Assembly (NCBI RefSeq): GCF_000378625.1
Contig: NZ_KB905169.1
Coordinates: forward strand, 62,001-126,000
Direction of reading: 5' to 3'
Length of the DNA: 64,000 bases
From: Colwellia piezophila ATCC BAA-637
GTDB lineage: Bacteria; Pseudomonadota; Gammaproteobacteria; Enterobacterales; Alteromonadaceae
In this document: positions 49,301-58,550 of the stretch, piece after piece
Numbering within the stretch: the first letter of the stretch is position 1
How the letters are laid out: every line of letters begins with the position of its first letter
The notes under the pieces: model-generated
The model's database searches: none
What the model was told of the DNA's origin: nothing
The model's input: the letters and a program-made list of their open reading frames with translations, nothing else
Position numbers and translations under genes: made by a program

Positions 49301-49445
49301 CTAATATTACATTAGCCAATAGCGTACATAATGTAAACAGTTTCAATTAAAAAATGATCATTGCCATTAAAACGTTAAATAAAGTCAAAGAACAGCATTT
49401 AGGATGAAATCCTATAACTGAGTTACCTTTATCAAGCCAAAAAAT

Positions 49446-49469
49446 AATACTGGGAACGTTCCCAGTATT
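49446..49469. promoter_or_regulatory. Perfect 24-base palindromic operator in front of the plus-strand sulfatase
   Basis: The inner 20 bases, TACTGGGAACGTTCCCAGTA, and two more bases on each side are perfectly self-complementary. It ends 32 bases before the first possible start codon, where a bound repressor would block transcription. It is the best example of the AACGTT-core sites in the window. Confidence 0.75.
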
Positions 49470-49501
49470 TGGTTATAGTAAAAAATAGATCTCAATTTTG
49501 A

Positions 49502-50974
49502 ATGAAACCTATAGAGTCACTAAAAAAAATGAAGATAATTAATAAATTATTGCTAGCAAGTTTGTTACTTGCTAATGGACAGCTACTCGCCGCGGATAAA
49601 CCCAACTTCATCGTTATATTAACCGATGACCAAGGTTATGCTGACGTAGGTTTTAATGGTAGTAAAGACATTAGAACCCCTCACATTGATCGCATCGCCA
49701 ATGAAGGCACTAAGTTTAACAATGGTTATGTTAGTTATGCTGTTTGTGGTCCTAGTCGAGCAGGATTACTCACGGGCAGATATCAAGGCCGATTTGGTTT
49801 TGACCGTAATCCTCATATGGACCCAACTGATATAACCTCAGGCATGCCTTTAGATGAAAAAATGATTTCTGAAGTATTAAAACCTGTTGGTTATACCTCT
49901 AGCATTATTGGCAAGTGGCATATGGGCTCACACCCCGAGCTTGTCCCTAATAAACGTGGCTTTGATCACTTTTATGGCTTCCTTGCTGGTGGTCATCGAT
50001 ATTTCCCTGAAGATTTAATTTATAAAGACATTAGCGAAGGCTTAAACCAGAAAAACCCTAAAAAAATATGGACGTCTTGGTATTACACCAAACTATTAGA
50101 AAATGATAAACGTATAGAAACCACCGAATACCTTACTGATGAGTTATCAAATGCGGCAGTTGAGTTTATTAAACGAGAAAAGGACAACCCTTTCTTCTTA
50201 TACCTTTCTTATAACGCGCCACACACGCCGTTACAGGCTAGTAAAGAATATTTAGATCGCAATTTACATATTCCAAAAGGAAAACGTAGAACCTATGCTG
50301 CGATGATAACCGCGGTAGATGATGGAGTTGGTCGTGTACTGGCAACATTAGATGAATTAGGCATTGATGATAATACCTTAGTATTTTTCCTTTCAGATAA
50401 CGGTGGTCCCGAAAGTAAAAACGCATCAGATAATGGTGAGTTAAGAGGTCATAAAGGTGATTATTTTGAAGGTGGTATTCATGTACCGTTTGCCATGCGC
50501 TGGCCGGGAAAAGTGCCTGCCGGGCAAGTGTATAATAATTCAGTAAGTTCACTTGATATCTTAGCGACATTTGCCGGTTTAACTAATGCGCCAATAGCAA
50601 AAGAACGTCCATTAGATGGCGTTAATTTAATGCCCTATGTTACCGGTGAAAATAAAGAACAACCGCATGAAATATTATTTTGGCGTAATTTTGATAAAGG
50701 TATAGTCGCAGCACGCCGCGGTGATAACAAAACCATTCTATTTAAGAAAAATCAGCAAAAACATTTATATAACTTAGACAAAGATCTTTCTGAAACGTCT
50801 AACCTATATAAAACCAAAACTGAAACCTTTAATAAACAACAAGCTGAAATGGCATCTTGGGAAAGTGAGTTAGCTGATAAGCCAGCTTTTAAAGGCTTAA
50901 TTATGGCTAAAAAAGCCCATGCAAAGAAGCTAAAAGAATATAAAAATCAAAACAAAAAACAAATAGAATCCTAA
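49502..50974 (+). CDS. S1-family sulfatase
   Basis: 490 residues from 49502, or 481 from the ATG at 49529 (MKIINKLLLASLLL), which gives a cleaner signal peptide ending near QLLAAD. Neither has a strong ribosome-binding site. Active-site text: ILTDDQGYADVGFNG, C-G-P-S-R (Cys82 from the first start), IGKWHMGSHPEL, YNAPHTPLQASKEYLDRNLHIPKG, LSDNGGPESKN. It is a clear paralogue of the sulfatase at 25366-26814 on the other strand. It is the first gene of the plus-strand operon with the GH116-like genes (12-base gap). The C-terminus is again Lys- and Asn-rich. Confidence 0.95.
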   Translation: MKPIESLKKMKIINKLLLASLLLANGQLLAADKPNFIVILTDDQGYADVGFNGSKDIRTPHIDRIANEGTKFNNGYVSYAVCGPSRAGLLTGRYQGRFGFDRNPHMDPTDITSGMPLDEKMISEVLKPVGYTSSIIGKWHMGSHPELVPNKRGFDHFYGFLAGGHRYFPEDLIYKDISEGLNQKNPKKIWTSWYYTKLLENDKRIETTEYLTDELSNAAVEFIKREKDNPFFLYLSYNAPHTPLQASKEYLDRNLHIPKGKRRTYAAMITAVDDGVGRVLATLDELGIDDNTLVFFLSDNGGPESKNASDNGELRGHKGDYFEGGIHVPFAMRWPGKVPAGQVYNNSVSSLDILATFAGLTNAPIAKERPLDGVNLMPYVTGENKEQPHEILFWRNFDKGIVAARRGDNKTILFKKNQQKHLYNLDKDLSETSNLYKTKTETFNKQQAEMASWESELADKPAFKGLIMAKKAHAKKLKEYKNQNKKQIES

Positions 50975-50986
50975 GGATTAATCTCA

Positions 50987-53791
50987 ATGTCTGAAGTCGA
51001 AGAACCTAGTAAATCTTCATGCTGTAGTAGCAGTACAAGTTGTGCTCCTAATGTCAATCGCCGCCAGTTATTGAAAGGTATTGGTGCTGGTATGGCTACC
51101 ATGACCGGCGCTTTATCTCTGCCGACTTTTAGCATGCCGAGAATGGCTGGACCTTTCGCATTCGATGATAAAAATAAAAGTGTTGACCCAAGTAATGGAC
51201 CCATTCCTGTCGATAAAAAACTCGATGAAAACTGGGTTAAATCACTTTATGAACGCGGTAGTGCAACAACCTATCAAGGTTGGCAACAACTTCAATACAT
51301 AGGAATGCCAATTGGTGGCATAGGCACAGGTACTGTTTATATTGGCGGTGACGGAAAATTATGGGTGTGGGATATTTTTAATGAGAACCATGAAGGGGTA
51401 GTACCACAAGTTTTCGAACACCCGACACTCACTAGTTTATTTGGCGAAAAAGGCTTAAACGAACGACATGGCTCAAACTATATTAATCCACCGGCACAAA
51501 TTAGCCCTTGGCATTTTGAGCAAGGCTTTGCCGTTATTATTGAACAAAACAATAAAAAAATTCGTCGCACTTTAGACCATCATGGTTTTAATGACATCAC
51601 TTTTAAGGGACAAATGCCTATTGCGGATATTAGTTACCGTGATGCTGCAACACAGTTAAACGTCGAACTTGAAGCGATGACCCCTTATATTCCATTAGAT
51701 ACAGACCGTTCTAGCTACCCAGCCACTATTATGCGTTATAGCTTTACCAATAACAGTGATAGCGAAATGCAGATCACAGCAGAAGCTTGGTCGGAAAACC
51801 CAGTACTTCAAGGCAAAGCTAAAGAGCATAATTCCCGTTTGTTAACAACAGAGTATGCAAACAACAACGGTGTTGGCTTTATTTCTACGGGTAAAGGTAA
51901 CGATTCTTCGGCTGAAAAATTAATACAAGGCTTACCCGATTTTGGTTCGTTTTCAATGATGTGCCTTAGCGATAATAGTAATGATAACAGCAGTAAAAGC
52001 AAGGTTACTATCAACTCAACATTATCAATTTTAACAAAAGATTTAACCCTTAACCCTGGTGAAACAAAAGCAGTCACTTTTGTTGTCTCTTGGTTTTTCC
52101 CCAATCAAAAAGCGCTTACAAAAGATGAACATCAACACATCAAACGTTGGTATGCCAGCAAATATCATGATGCACAAGCAGTTGCCTTAGATATAGCAAA
52201 TTCTGTTGATCAATTAACGCAACTCACCCGATTATGGCGAGATACTTGGTATGACTCCACCCTCCCCCATTGGCTGCTTGAACGCGCTATTATCCCCACT
52301 AACGCACTACAAACGAATACCGCTTACCGGCTAGACAATGGGCGTTTTTGGGCATGGGAAGGTGTGGGTTGTTGTGCGGGTACTTGTACCCATGTTTGGC
52401 ATTATGCGCAATCAGTCGGTCGGCTGTTTCCTGACTTAGAACGAGATTTACGCGAACGTACCGATTACGGTATTGGCTTTAAAGATAATGGCGCTATTTT
52501 ATATCGTGGCGAATACAACGATAAAGACGCAATAGATGGTCAAGCGGGTGTTATTTTACGTACCCTTCGCGAACATCAAATGAGCCCAGATAGCGATTTT
52601 TTGAAGCGTGTTTGGCCCAAGACAAAAAAAGCCATGCAATATCTTATCTTAGTTGATGCGGGTGATGGCATGCCTGATGGTATTCCACAGGGTGAGCAAC
52701 GTAATACGCTTGATGCAGGCTGGTTTGGAAAAATCCCTGTGATAAGTTCACTTTATATCGCTGCGCTGCATGCTGGTGAAGAAATGGCCATGGTGATGGG
52801 AGATAAAGCGTTCGCCAACATCTGTCGTGAAATTTATCAACAGGGTGAAAAAAACATCTTGTCTTTATTTAATACTGAACATGGCTTTTTTACTCAAGAG
52901 ATAGATCCCGCCCATGCCGATGCTATCGCTATTGGTGAAGGTTGTTACATTGACCAAGTATTGGGTCAATGGTGGGCTAGCCAGCTTGGTTTAGGTCGAC
53001 TTTATAACGGCACAATTATCCGCCAATCATTATCTAGCTTATGGGATTACAATTTCTGCCCTGACATGGGTGTATTAAGAGATTCAATTGAAACCCTGAC
53101 AGCTAAAGGTCGTCCTTATGCCTTAGCTGGTGAAGCAGGTTTAGTCATGTGTACTTGGCCCAAAGGTGGCCGTGATGATGACTGGCAGCAACATTGGCAA
53201 TATGGTTATTTTAATGAATGTATGACGGGTTTTGAGTACCAAGCTGCAGGTCATATGATTTGGGAAAGTGATCAACAGCCTGACTTGCTGACCAAAGGGC
53301 TCGCTATAACCCGCTCTGTGCATGACAGATATCACGCCAGTAAACGTAATCCATACAATGAAGTTGAATGTTCAGATCATTATGCTAGAGCCATGTCCTC
53401 ATATGGCGTGTTTTTGGCGGCTTGCGGATTTGAATACGATGGGCCAAAACAACATATCGGCTTTAAACCACGTTTAACGGATAAGGATAACTTTAAGGCA
53501 GCCTTTACCTGTGCACAAGGTTGGGGAAGTTTTGCCCTTACTGTGCTTAATGGTAAAGGTGTTGTTGATGATAAAGGCAAAAACGCGGCTATAACCCTTA
53601 ACTATGGCAAGTTGAGTCTGTCGACTGTATCTCTGCGCTTAGGCCGACGTTTCCAAATGAATTCAACAACAAAAACAATTAACACCAATTATGGACACGC
53701 CAGTATCAAACATCATGGAAAAGACACGCTTATAAGCTTTAAGCAGCCAGTAATGTTAACCGCAGGCGACACATTAACCATGGTTATATAA
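50987..53791 (+). CDS. GH116/DUF608-family protein with Tat signal, copy 1
   Basis: 934 residues. Twin arginines R25-R26 in NRRQLLKGIGAG indicate export by the Tat system, so it folds before crossing the membrane. In front of them lies C12-C13-x5-C19. An N-terminal GH116-type beta-sandwich (about 80-390) carries QYIGMPIGGIGTGTVYIGGDG, the family's usual opening. The (alpha/alpha)6 barrel (about 420-830) has NGRFWAWEGVGCCAGTCTHVWHYAQ-type text and NTLDAGWFGKIPVISSLYIAALHAG. Characterised GH116 enzymes are beta-glucosidases, xylosidases or glucosylceramidases, but this subgroup has a Cys-rich barrel motif where those have Tyr-Asn/Glu-Thr-x-Asp, so its activity may differ. AAGGA precedes the start. 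Confidence 0.85.
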   Translation: MSEVEEPSKSSCCSSSTSCAPNVNRRQLLKGIGAGMATMTGALSLPTFSMPRMAGPFAFDDKNKSVDPSNGPIPVDKKLDENWVKSLYERGSATTYQGWQQLQYIGMPIGGIGTGTVYIGGDGKLWVWDIFNENHEGVVPQVFEHPTLTSLFGEKGLNERHGSNYINPPAQISPWHFEQGFAVIIEQNNKKIRRTLDHHGFNDITFKGQMPIADISYRDAATQLNVELEAMTPYIPLDTDRSSYPATIMRYSFTNNSDSEMQITAEAWSENPVLQGKAKEHNSRLLTTEYANNNGVGFISTGKGNDSSAEKLIQGLPDFGSFSMMCLSDNSNDNSSKSKVTINSTLSILTKDLTLNPGETKAVTFVVSWFFPNQKALTKDEHQHIKRWYASKYHDAQAVALDIANSVDQLTQLTRLWRDTWYDSTLPHWLLERAIIPTNALQTNTAYRLDNGRFWAWEGVGCCAGTCTHVWHYAQSVGRLFPDLERDLRERTDYGIGFKDNGAILYRGEYNDKDAIDGQAGVILRTLREHQMSPDSDFLKRVWPKTKKAMQYLILVDAGDGMPDGIPQGEQRNTLDAGWFGKIPVISSLYIAALHAGEEMAMVMGDKAFANICREIYQQGEKNILSLFNTEHGFFTQEIDPAHADAIAIGEGCYIDQVLGQWWASQLGLGRLYNGTIIRQSLSSLWDYNFCPDMGVLRDSIETLTAKGRPYALAGEAGLVMCTWPKGGRDDDWQQHWQYGYFNECMTGFEYQAAGHMIWESDQQPDLLTKGLAITRSVHDRYHASKRNPYNEVECSDHYARAMSSYGVFLAACGFEYDGPKQHIGFKPRLTDKDNFKAAFTCAQGWGSFALTVLNGKGVVDDKGKNAAITLNYGKLSLSTVSLRLGRRFQMNSTTKTINTNYGHASIKHHGKDTLISFKQPVMLTAGDTLTMVI

Positions 53792-53817
53792 GTCTCAAAT
53801 ATAATGGTAACTAAATA

Positions 53818-56580
53818 ATGACTAATTCTAAAAAAACGACTGAAAAAAAATCATCGTGTTGTGCACCAAATACGAGTTGTAAGCCAACAGTTGAAAGACG
53901 ACAAGTATTAAAAGGCATAGGTGCTGGCATGGCAACGATGACGGGGGCATTTTCTATGCCGGCTTTTTCTATGCCAAGAATGGCAGGTCCCTTTTCAAAT
54001 CAACCTACAGCTAACGTCGATGGACCAATACCTTTAGATAAAAAATTAGATAAGGATTGGGTTAAATCACTCTATGCTAGAGGCGCAGCCACCACTTATA
54101 CAGGTTGGCAACAACTTCAATACATCGGCATGCCCATTAGCGGTATCGGCACAGGTACTGTGTATATTGGCGGTGACGGAAAGCTTTGGGTATGGGATGT
54201 TTTTAATGAAAACCATGAAGGTGTCATACCTCAAGTTTATAAACACCCTACGCTTGTTAATGAGCATGGTAGCAGCGAAATAAAAGAACGCAATGGTGCG
54301 AATTATATTAGTCCTCCAGCACAAACTAGCCCGTGGCATTTTGAGCAAGGTTTTGCGGTTACGGTTAATAATGATCGTCGCACGCTAGATCATCAAGGCT
54401 TTGATGACATTACCTTTAAAGGTCAAATGCCGATTGCCGATATTAGTTATCGTGACTCTGCAACGCAATTAAGCGTTGAACTTGAAGCAATGACACCATA
54501 CATTCCTCTCGACACTGACAGGTCAAGTTATCCAGCCACTATCATGCGCTATGTATTTACCAATAACAGTGATGAAGCAATGCACTTGTCGGTAGAAGGC
54601 TGGTCGGAAAACCCCACTCTACAGAGGAAAGCTAAAGATCATAATGCAAGTTTGTTAACAACGAAGTATTCCGTAAAAAGCGGGATGGGTTTTATTTCAA
54701 CTGCCCAAGGCAATGACTCTGCAGCCAAAAAAGCAATTCAAGGTTTAGCAGACTTTGGTTCTTTTTCAATGATGTGTCTTGATGCTAACAGCTCCGTTAC
54801 TATTGACTCAGAAGTTGCAACATTAACAATAGACTTAACCCTCAAGCCAGGTGAATCAAAGGCAGTTGCTTTTGTGGTCTCTTGGTTTTTTCCGAATCAA
54901 AAAGCACTTTTCAAAAAAGAGCACCAAAACATAAAACGCTGGTACGCCACTAAATATGATGATGCAAAAGAAGTCGCTTTAGATATTGCCAATTCAATTG
55001 ATGAGCTAACCTCTCTTACTCGATTATGGCGAGATACCTGGTATGACAGCACCCTGCCTCATTGGTTATTAGAGCGTTCTATCATTCCTACCAATGCACT
55101 GCAAACCAATACCTCTTATCGACTTGATAATGGCCGTTTTTGGGCATGGGAAGGTGTGGGTTGTTGTGGCGGAACTTGTACTCACGTTTGGCACTATGCA
55201 CAATCAGTTGGTCGCTTGTTTCCTGACTTAGAAAGAGATTTACGCGAACGCACCGATTACGGCATAGGTTTTCAAGATAATGGCGCAATTCACTTTCGTG
55301 GCGAATACAACGATAAAGACGCAACCGATGGCCAAGCGGGCGTTATTTTAAGAACCTATCGCGAACATCAAATGAGTCCTGATAGTGCATTTTTAAAGCG
55401 CGTTTGGCCCAATGCAAAAAAAGCACTGCAATATCTTATTTTAGCTGATGCCCAAGGCGGTATGCCTGATGGTATTACCGAGGGAGAACAACATAATACC
55501 CTTGATGCAGAATGGTACGGGAAAATCCCCGTATTAAGTTCGCTTTATATTGCCGCTTTACGCGCAGGTGAAGAAATGGCCAAAGTGGTTGGTGATAAAG
55601 CATTTGAAAAAATGTGTAATGAGATATACCAACAAGGTGAAAAAAACATTTTAAAATTGTTTAACCCTGAACATGGATTTTTCACTCAAGAAATTGACCC
55701 TGCACATGCCGACGCCATTGCCATTGGCGAAGGCTGTTATATCGACCAAGTGATGGGTCAATGGTGGGCTAGTCAATTAAACCTTGGTCGTCTTTATGAT
55801 GGGAAAATAATCCGCTCTGCCCTATCAAGCCTTTGGGATTATAACTTCTGTCCAGATATGGGGCCATTTAGAGACTCTATCGAAACACCAAGCGCCAAAG
55901 GACGTACCTACGCCTTAGCCGGTGAAGCTGGCTTAGTGATGTGCACATGGCCAAAAGGCGGTCGTCAAGGAGATTGGGAAAAGTACTGGCAATATGGCTA
56001 TTTTCAAGAATGTATGACCGGATTTGAACATCAAGTTGCCGGCCACATGGTTTGGGAAAGTGACGAAGAGCCTGAATTACTCACCAAAGGCTTGGCAATT
56101 ATTCGCTCAGTGCACGATCGTTATCACGGTAGTAAACGTAACCCGTATAACGAAATAGAATGCTCAGATCATTACGCCCGAGCAATGGCTTCTTATGGTG
56201 TTTATCTCGCGGCAGCAGGTTTTGAAAATGACGGCTCTAAAGGACATTTAGGATTCAAACCAAGAATGACAGACAAAGGCAACTTTAAATCAGCCTTTAC
56301 TAGTGCCGAAGGTTGGGGCTCCTTTGAAATAAATAACCAACGAAAAGGTAACGATATTACGCTTAAAGTTCAATATGGAGAATTAGCGCTCAATACACTT
56401 TCGCTTAGATTAGAGCCCAAAGGACTAACATCAAAGGCTCTTTATTCTAAGAACACCGCTAAAACTGTGAATTCGTCTCATGGTAAAGCGTCAATATTAC
56501 GAAAAGGTAAAGATATAACCTTAACCTTTGAACAGCCAATAATGCTCTCTGCTGGCGAGTCATTAACTTTTAAGGTTTAG
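53818..56580 (+). CDS. GH116/DUF608-family protein with Tat signal, copy 2
   Basis: 920 residues and a close paralogue of the preceding gene over its full length, with many silent differences at the DNA level, so the duplication is not recent. The N-terminal C14-C15-x5-C21 motif and twin arginines R27-R28 are kept. The barrel has EGVGCCGGTCTHVWHYAQ and NTLDAEWYGKIPVLSSLYIAALRAG. Small differences near the putative active site (Gly-Gly for Ala-Gly, Glu for Gly after LDA) may reflect different substrates. The gene begins 26 bases after the first copy stops and is followed after 10 bases by the metallophosphoesterase gene. Confidence 0.85.
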   Translation: MTNSKKTTEKKSSCCAPNTSCKPTVERRQVLKGIGAGMATMTGAFSMPAFSMPRMAGPFSNQPTANVDGPIPLDKKLDKDWVKSLYARGAATTYTGWQQLQYIGMPISGIGTGTVYIGGDGKLWVWDVFNENHEGVIPQVYKHPTLVNEHGSSEIKERNGANYISPPAQTSPWHFEQGFAVTVNNDRRTLDHQGFDDITFKGQMPIADISYRDSATQLSVELEAMTPYIPLDTDRSSYPATIMRYVFTNNSDEAMHLSVEGWSENPTLQRKAKDHNASLLTTKYSVKSGMGFISTAQGNDSAAKKAIQGLADFGSFSMMCLDANSSVTIDSEVATLTIDLTLKPGESKAVAFVVSWFFPNQKALFKKEHQNIKRWYATKYDDAKEVALDIANSIDELTSLTRLWRDTWYDSTLPHWLLERSIIPTNALQTNTSYRLDNGRFWAWEGVGCCGGTCTHVWHYAQSVGRLFPDLERDLRERTDYGIGFQDNGAIHFRGEYNDKDATDGQAGVILRTYREHQMSPDSAFLKRVWPNAKKALQYLILADAQGGMPDGITEGEQHNTLDAEWYGKIPVLSSLYIAALRAGEEMAKVVGDKAFEKMCNEIYQQGEKNILKLFNPEHGFFTQEIDPAHADAIAIGEGCYIDQVMGQWWASQLNLGRLYDGKIIRSALSSLWDYNFCPDMGPFRDSIETPSAKGRTYALAGEAGLVMCTWPKGGRQGDWEKYWQYGYFQECMTGFEHQVAGHMVWESDEEPELLTKGLAIIRSVHDRYHGSKRNPYNEIECSDHYARAMASYGVYLAAAGFENDGSKGHLGFKPRMTDKGNFKSAFTSAEGWGSFEINNQRKGNDITLKVQYGELALNTLSLRLEPKGLTSKALYSKNTAKTVNSSHGKASILRKGKDITLTFEQPIMLSAGESLTFKV

Positions 56581-56590
56581 AAACATAACA

Positions 56591-58459
56591 ATGAAATTAT
56601 CAAGATTAGTAAAATCCGTCATAGTTGTACTGACTATTGCTTTGCCCTCTGTATTACATCAGACATTTGCACAGGAGGGCAATATTGCAATTCAAAAAAC
56701 TAAGCCATGGCGTTTTATTAGTCTTGCCGATTGGCATTGGGCTGAAAAATACATTATGGGCGATCGGTATGAAGAACATAAAACCGCTGTTGATGAAAAT
56801 ATTGCCACCTTAAAATGGATGAAACAAAAACACGGTGGCGATCTTATCATCCTACCCGGTGACAGCAATGGTGGTCATTGGGATACACCTAAATTCATTA
56901 AAAAATTCAATAAAAAATTAACCGCCAAACAGTCAATATTACAAGCAGGAGAACTCTGCTATGCAGGCATGATTGATACCTTTGAACGAGGCGGTTATTC
57001 CAACTTACTTATGGCCGTTGGCGACCATGAAGTAGGTGATAACCCTTGGCCTGTCGGCTCAGATGTATCAAAATATCAGGCTGAATTTAGAGAAAGCTTT
57101 GCTAAAGCTTTTAACTATTCTACAAACGGCTCTACATTTAAATATACCCAGAAGATTGGTAGCGCAAACGCTAGACCTTTAGGCACAATATACGAAGACA
57201 CCTCATATGCCTATCAGCATAAAAATGTGCTGTTCGTCACCATGGATGTATTTCATCAAGAAGATTATAAAACTTCATTAGGTGAGCAAGGCACAGTAAC
57301 AGGTACGGTTGTTGGGCCACATTTGACATGGTTTGAATCAGTATTAGTAGAAGCTAGAAAAGACTCGTCAATAAAACATATCTTTGTGCAGTCTCATTTG
57401 CCGGTGATCTACCCCGTACGAAAAGTCAGTAGCAGTGGCATGCTCATTGACAATGGTGTGAATAACCCGTTTTGGCAATTAATGAGAAAATATCAGGTCG
57501 ATATTTATTTTGCCGGTGAAGTACATGCCAATACCGTTACTAAAGATCCACAGTCCAATTTACTGCAAGTTGTTACCCGAGGAAATTTCTTTACTAACTT
57601 TCAAACCATAGATATTACCGACGATAAAATTGAAATGACCTTGTATCGCCATTTTGGTGAAAAAGTAACGGATGGTGATTACCGCGCTACTGGCACATTA
57701 AGCATTGATAAATCGAAAAAAGTAACAAGTATCAAAGCGAGTGGTGGCCTTGCACTACTTGAACCAAAATCTAAGTTATTACATTTCGACTTTGAACAAG
57801 ACTTTGCTCAAGTAGATCGCCCTATTAACGGGTTGCGCGAAAAGAAAAAGAGCTCTGTTATTGATGGTAAACGCTGCGACAGAACACTTGCGAATTCTGG
57901 CAGCTTTGGCGATCAATACGATGCCTTACATTGTGACGTTGATATAGTGCCAGGAAAAAATGGCAATGCAGGACAATTTTCTCACGATTCACGAATGGCT
58001 GTTTTTGCTATGGGACCGTTACAAGGCAAACACGCTGTTGCTTATGAACTCTCTTTCAAAACAACCTCTAAAGCGAATCAAATACTTATCAATACAGCGA
58101 CTATTTGGGGCAATAGACCAAAAGATTTTCTAAATTTATATTTAGATGATGGCATAGCAACGGTTGCTATTTCAGATAGGGAAATGCTGAAAGCCGAATA
58201 TAAAAAACTCAATGATGGTAAATGGCACACCGTTAAGGTGAGCATGCCCCATGATAATTCTAAACTTTCACAACTGATTATTGAAATAGATGGCAAGGTT
58301 GTAAATGCAAATTCAACAAATGGAGATGCGCAGATTAAATTAAACCAAAGTATGCGCTTTACCGTTGGTGGCAAAGGTTATAGCAGCAATGCTTTGAAAA
58401 CAGTACCAGTGAAAAACTTCATTGGATTAATTGACGATGTGTCTCTTTGGACCTTATAA
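56591..58459 (+). CDS. Secreted calcineurin-like metallophosphoesterase fused to a LamG-type domain
   Basis: 622 residues with a signal peptide ending near HQTFAQ. Residues about 38-340 have a metallophosphoesterase layout: DWHW (D-x-H), LPGDSNGG (GD), VGDHEVGD (usually GNHE), QSHLP, and GEVHA (usually GHxH). The Asn-to-Asp change in the GNHE motif and the altered last motif mean that metal binding or specificity may be unusual. Residues about 400-620 look like a concanavalin/LamG domain, with ILINTATIWGNRP, DGKWHTVKVSMP and FIGLIDDVSLW, often used to bind sugars. Its place among glycan genes suggests a carbohydrate-linked substrate, but none can be named. Confidence 0.8.
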   Translation: MKLSRLVKSVIVVLTIALPSVLHQTFAQEGNIAIQKTKPWRFISLADWHWAEKYIMGDRYEEHKTAVDENIATLKWMKQKHGGDLIILPGDSNGGHWDTPKFIKKFNKKLTAKQSILQAGELCYAGMIDTFERGGYSNLLMAVGDHEVGDNPWPVGSDVSKYQAEFRESFAKAFNYSTNGSTFKYTQKIGSANARPLGTIYEDTSYAYQHKNVLFVTMDVFHQEDYKTSLGEQGTVTGTVVGPHLTWFESVLVEARKDSSIKHIFVQSHLPVIYPVRKVSSSGMLIDNGVNNPFWQLMRKYQVDIYFAGEVHANTVTKDPQSNLLQVVTRGNFFTNFQTIDITDDKIEMTLYRHFGEKVTDGDYRATGTLSIDKSKKVTSIKASGGLALLEPKSKLLHFDFEQDFAQVDRPINGLREKKKSSVIDGKRCDRTLANSGSFGDQYDALHCDVDIVPGKNGNAGQFSHDSRMAVFAMGPLQGKHAVAYELSFKTTSKANQILINTATIWGNRPKDFLNLYLDDGIATVAISDREMLKAEYKKLNDGKWHTVKVSMPHDNSKLSQLIIEIDGKVVNANSTNGDAQIKLNQSMRFTVGGKGYSSNALKTVPVKNFIGLIDDVSLWTL

Positions 58460-58550
58460 ACCAATACCAATGCTAATAAATATACATCAATGAATAAAAC
58501 TTTATAAACATATTCCTTAAACAAAATCTATAAAAATGGAGCTTATAAAA

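Noticed and set aside
49370-49385. Another AACGTT core (AAAACGTTAA) as an operator
   Set aside because: It lacks the flanking GG/CC arms shared by the other sites and is expected by chance in AT-rich DNA.
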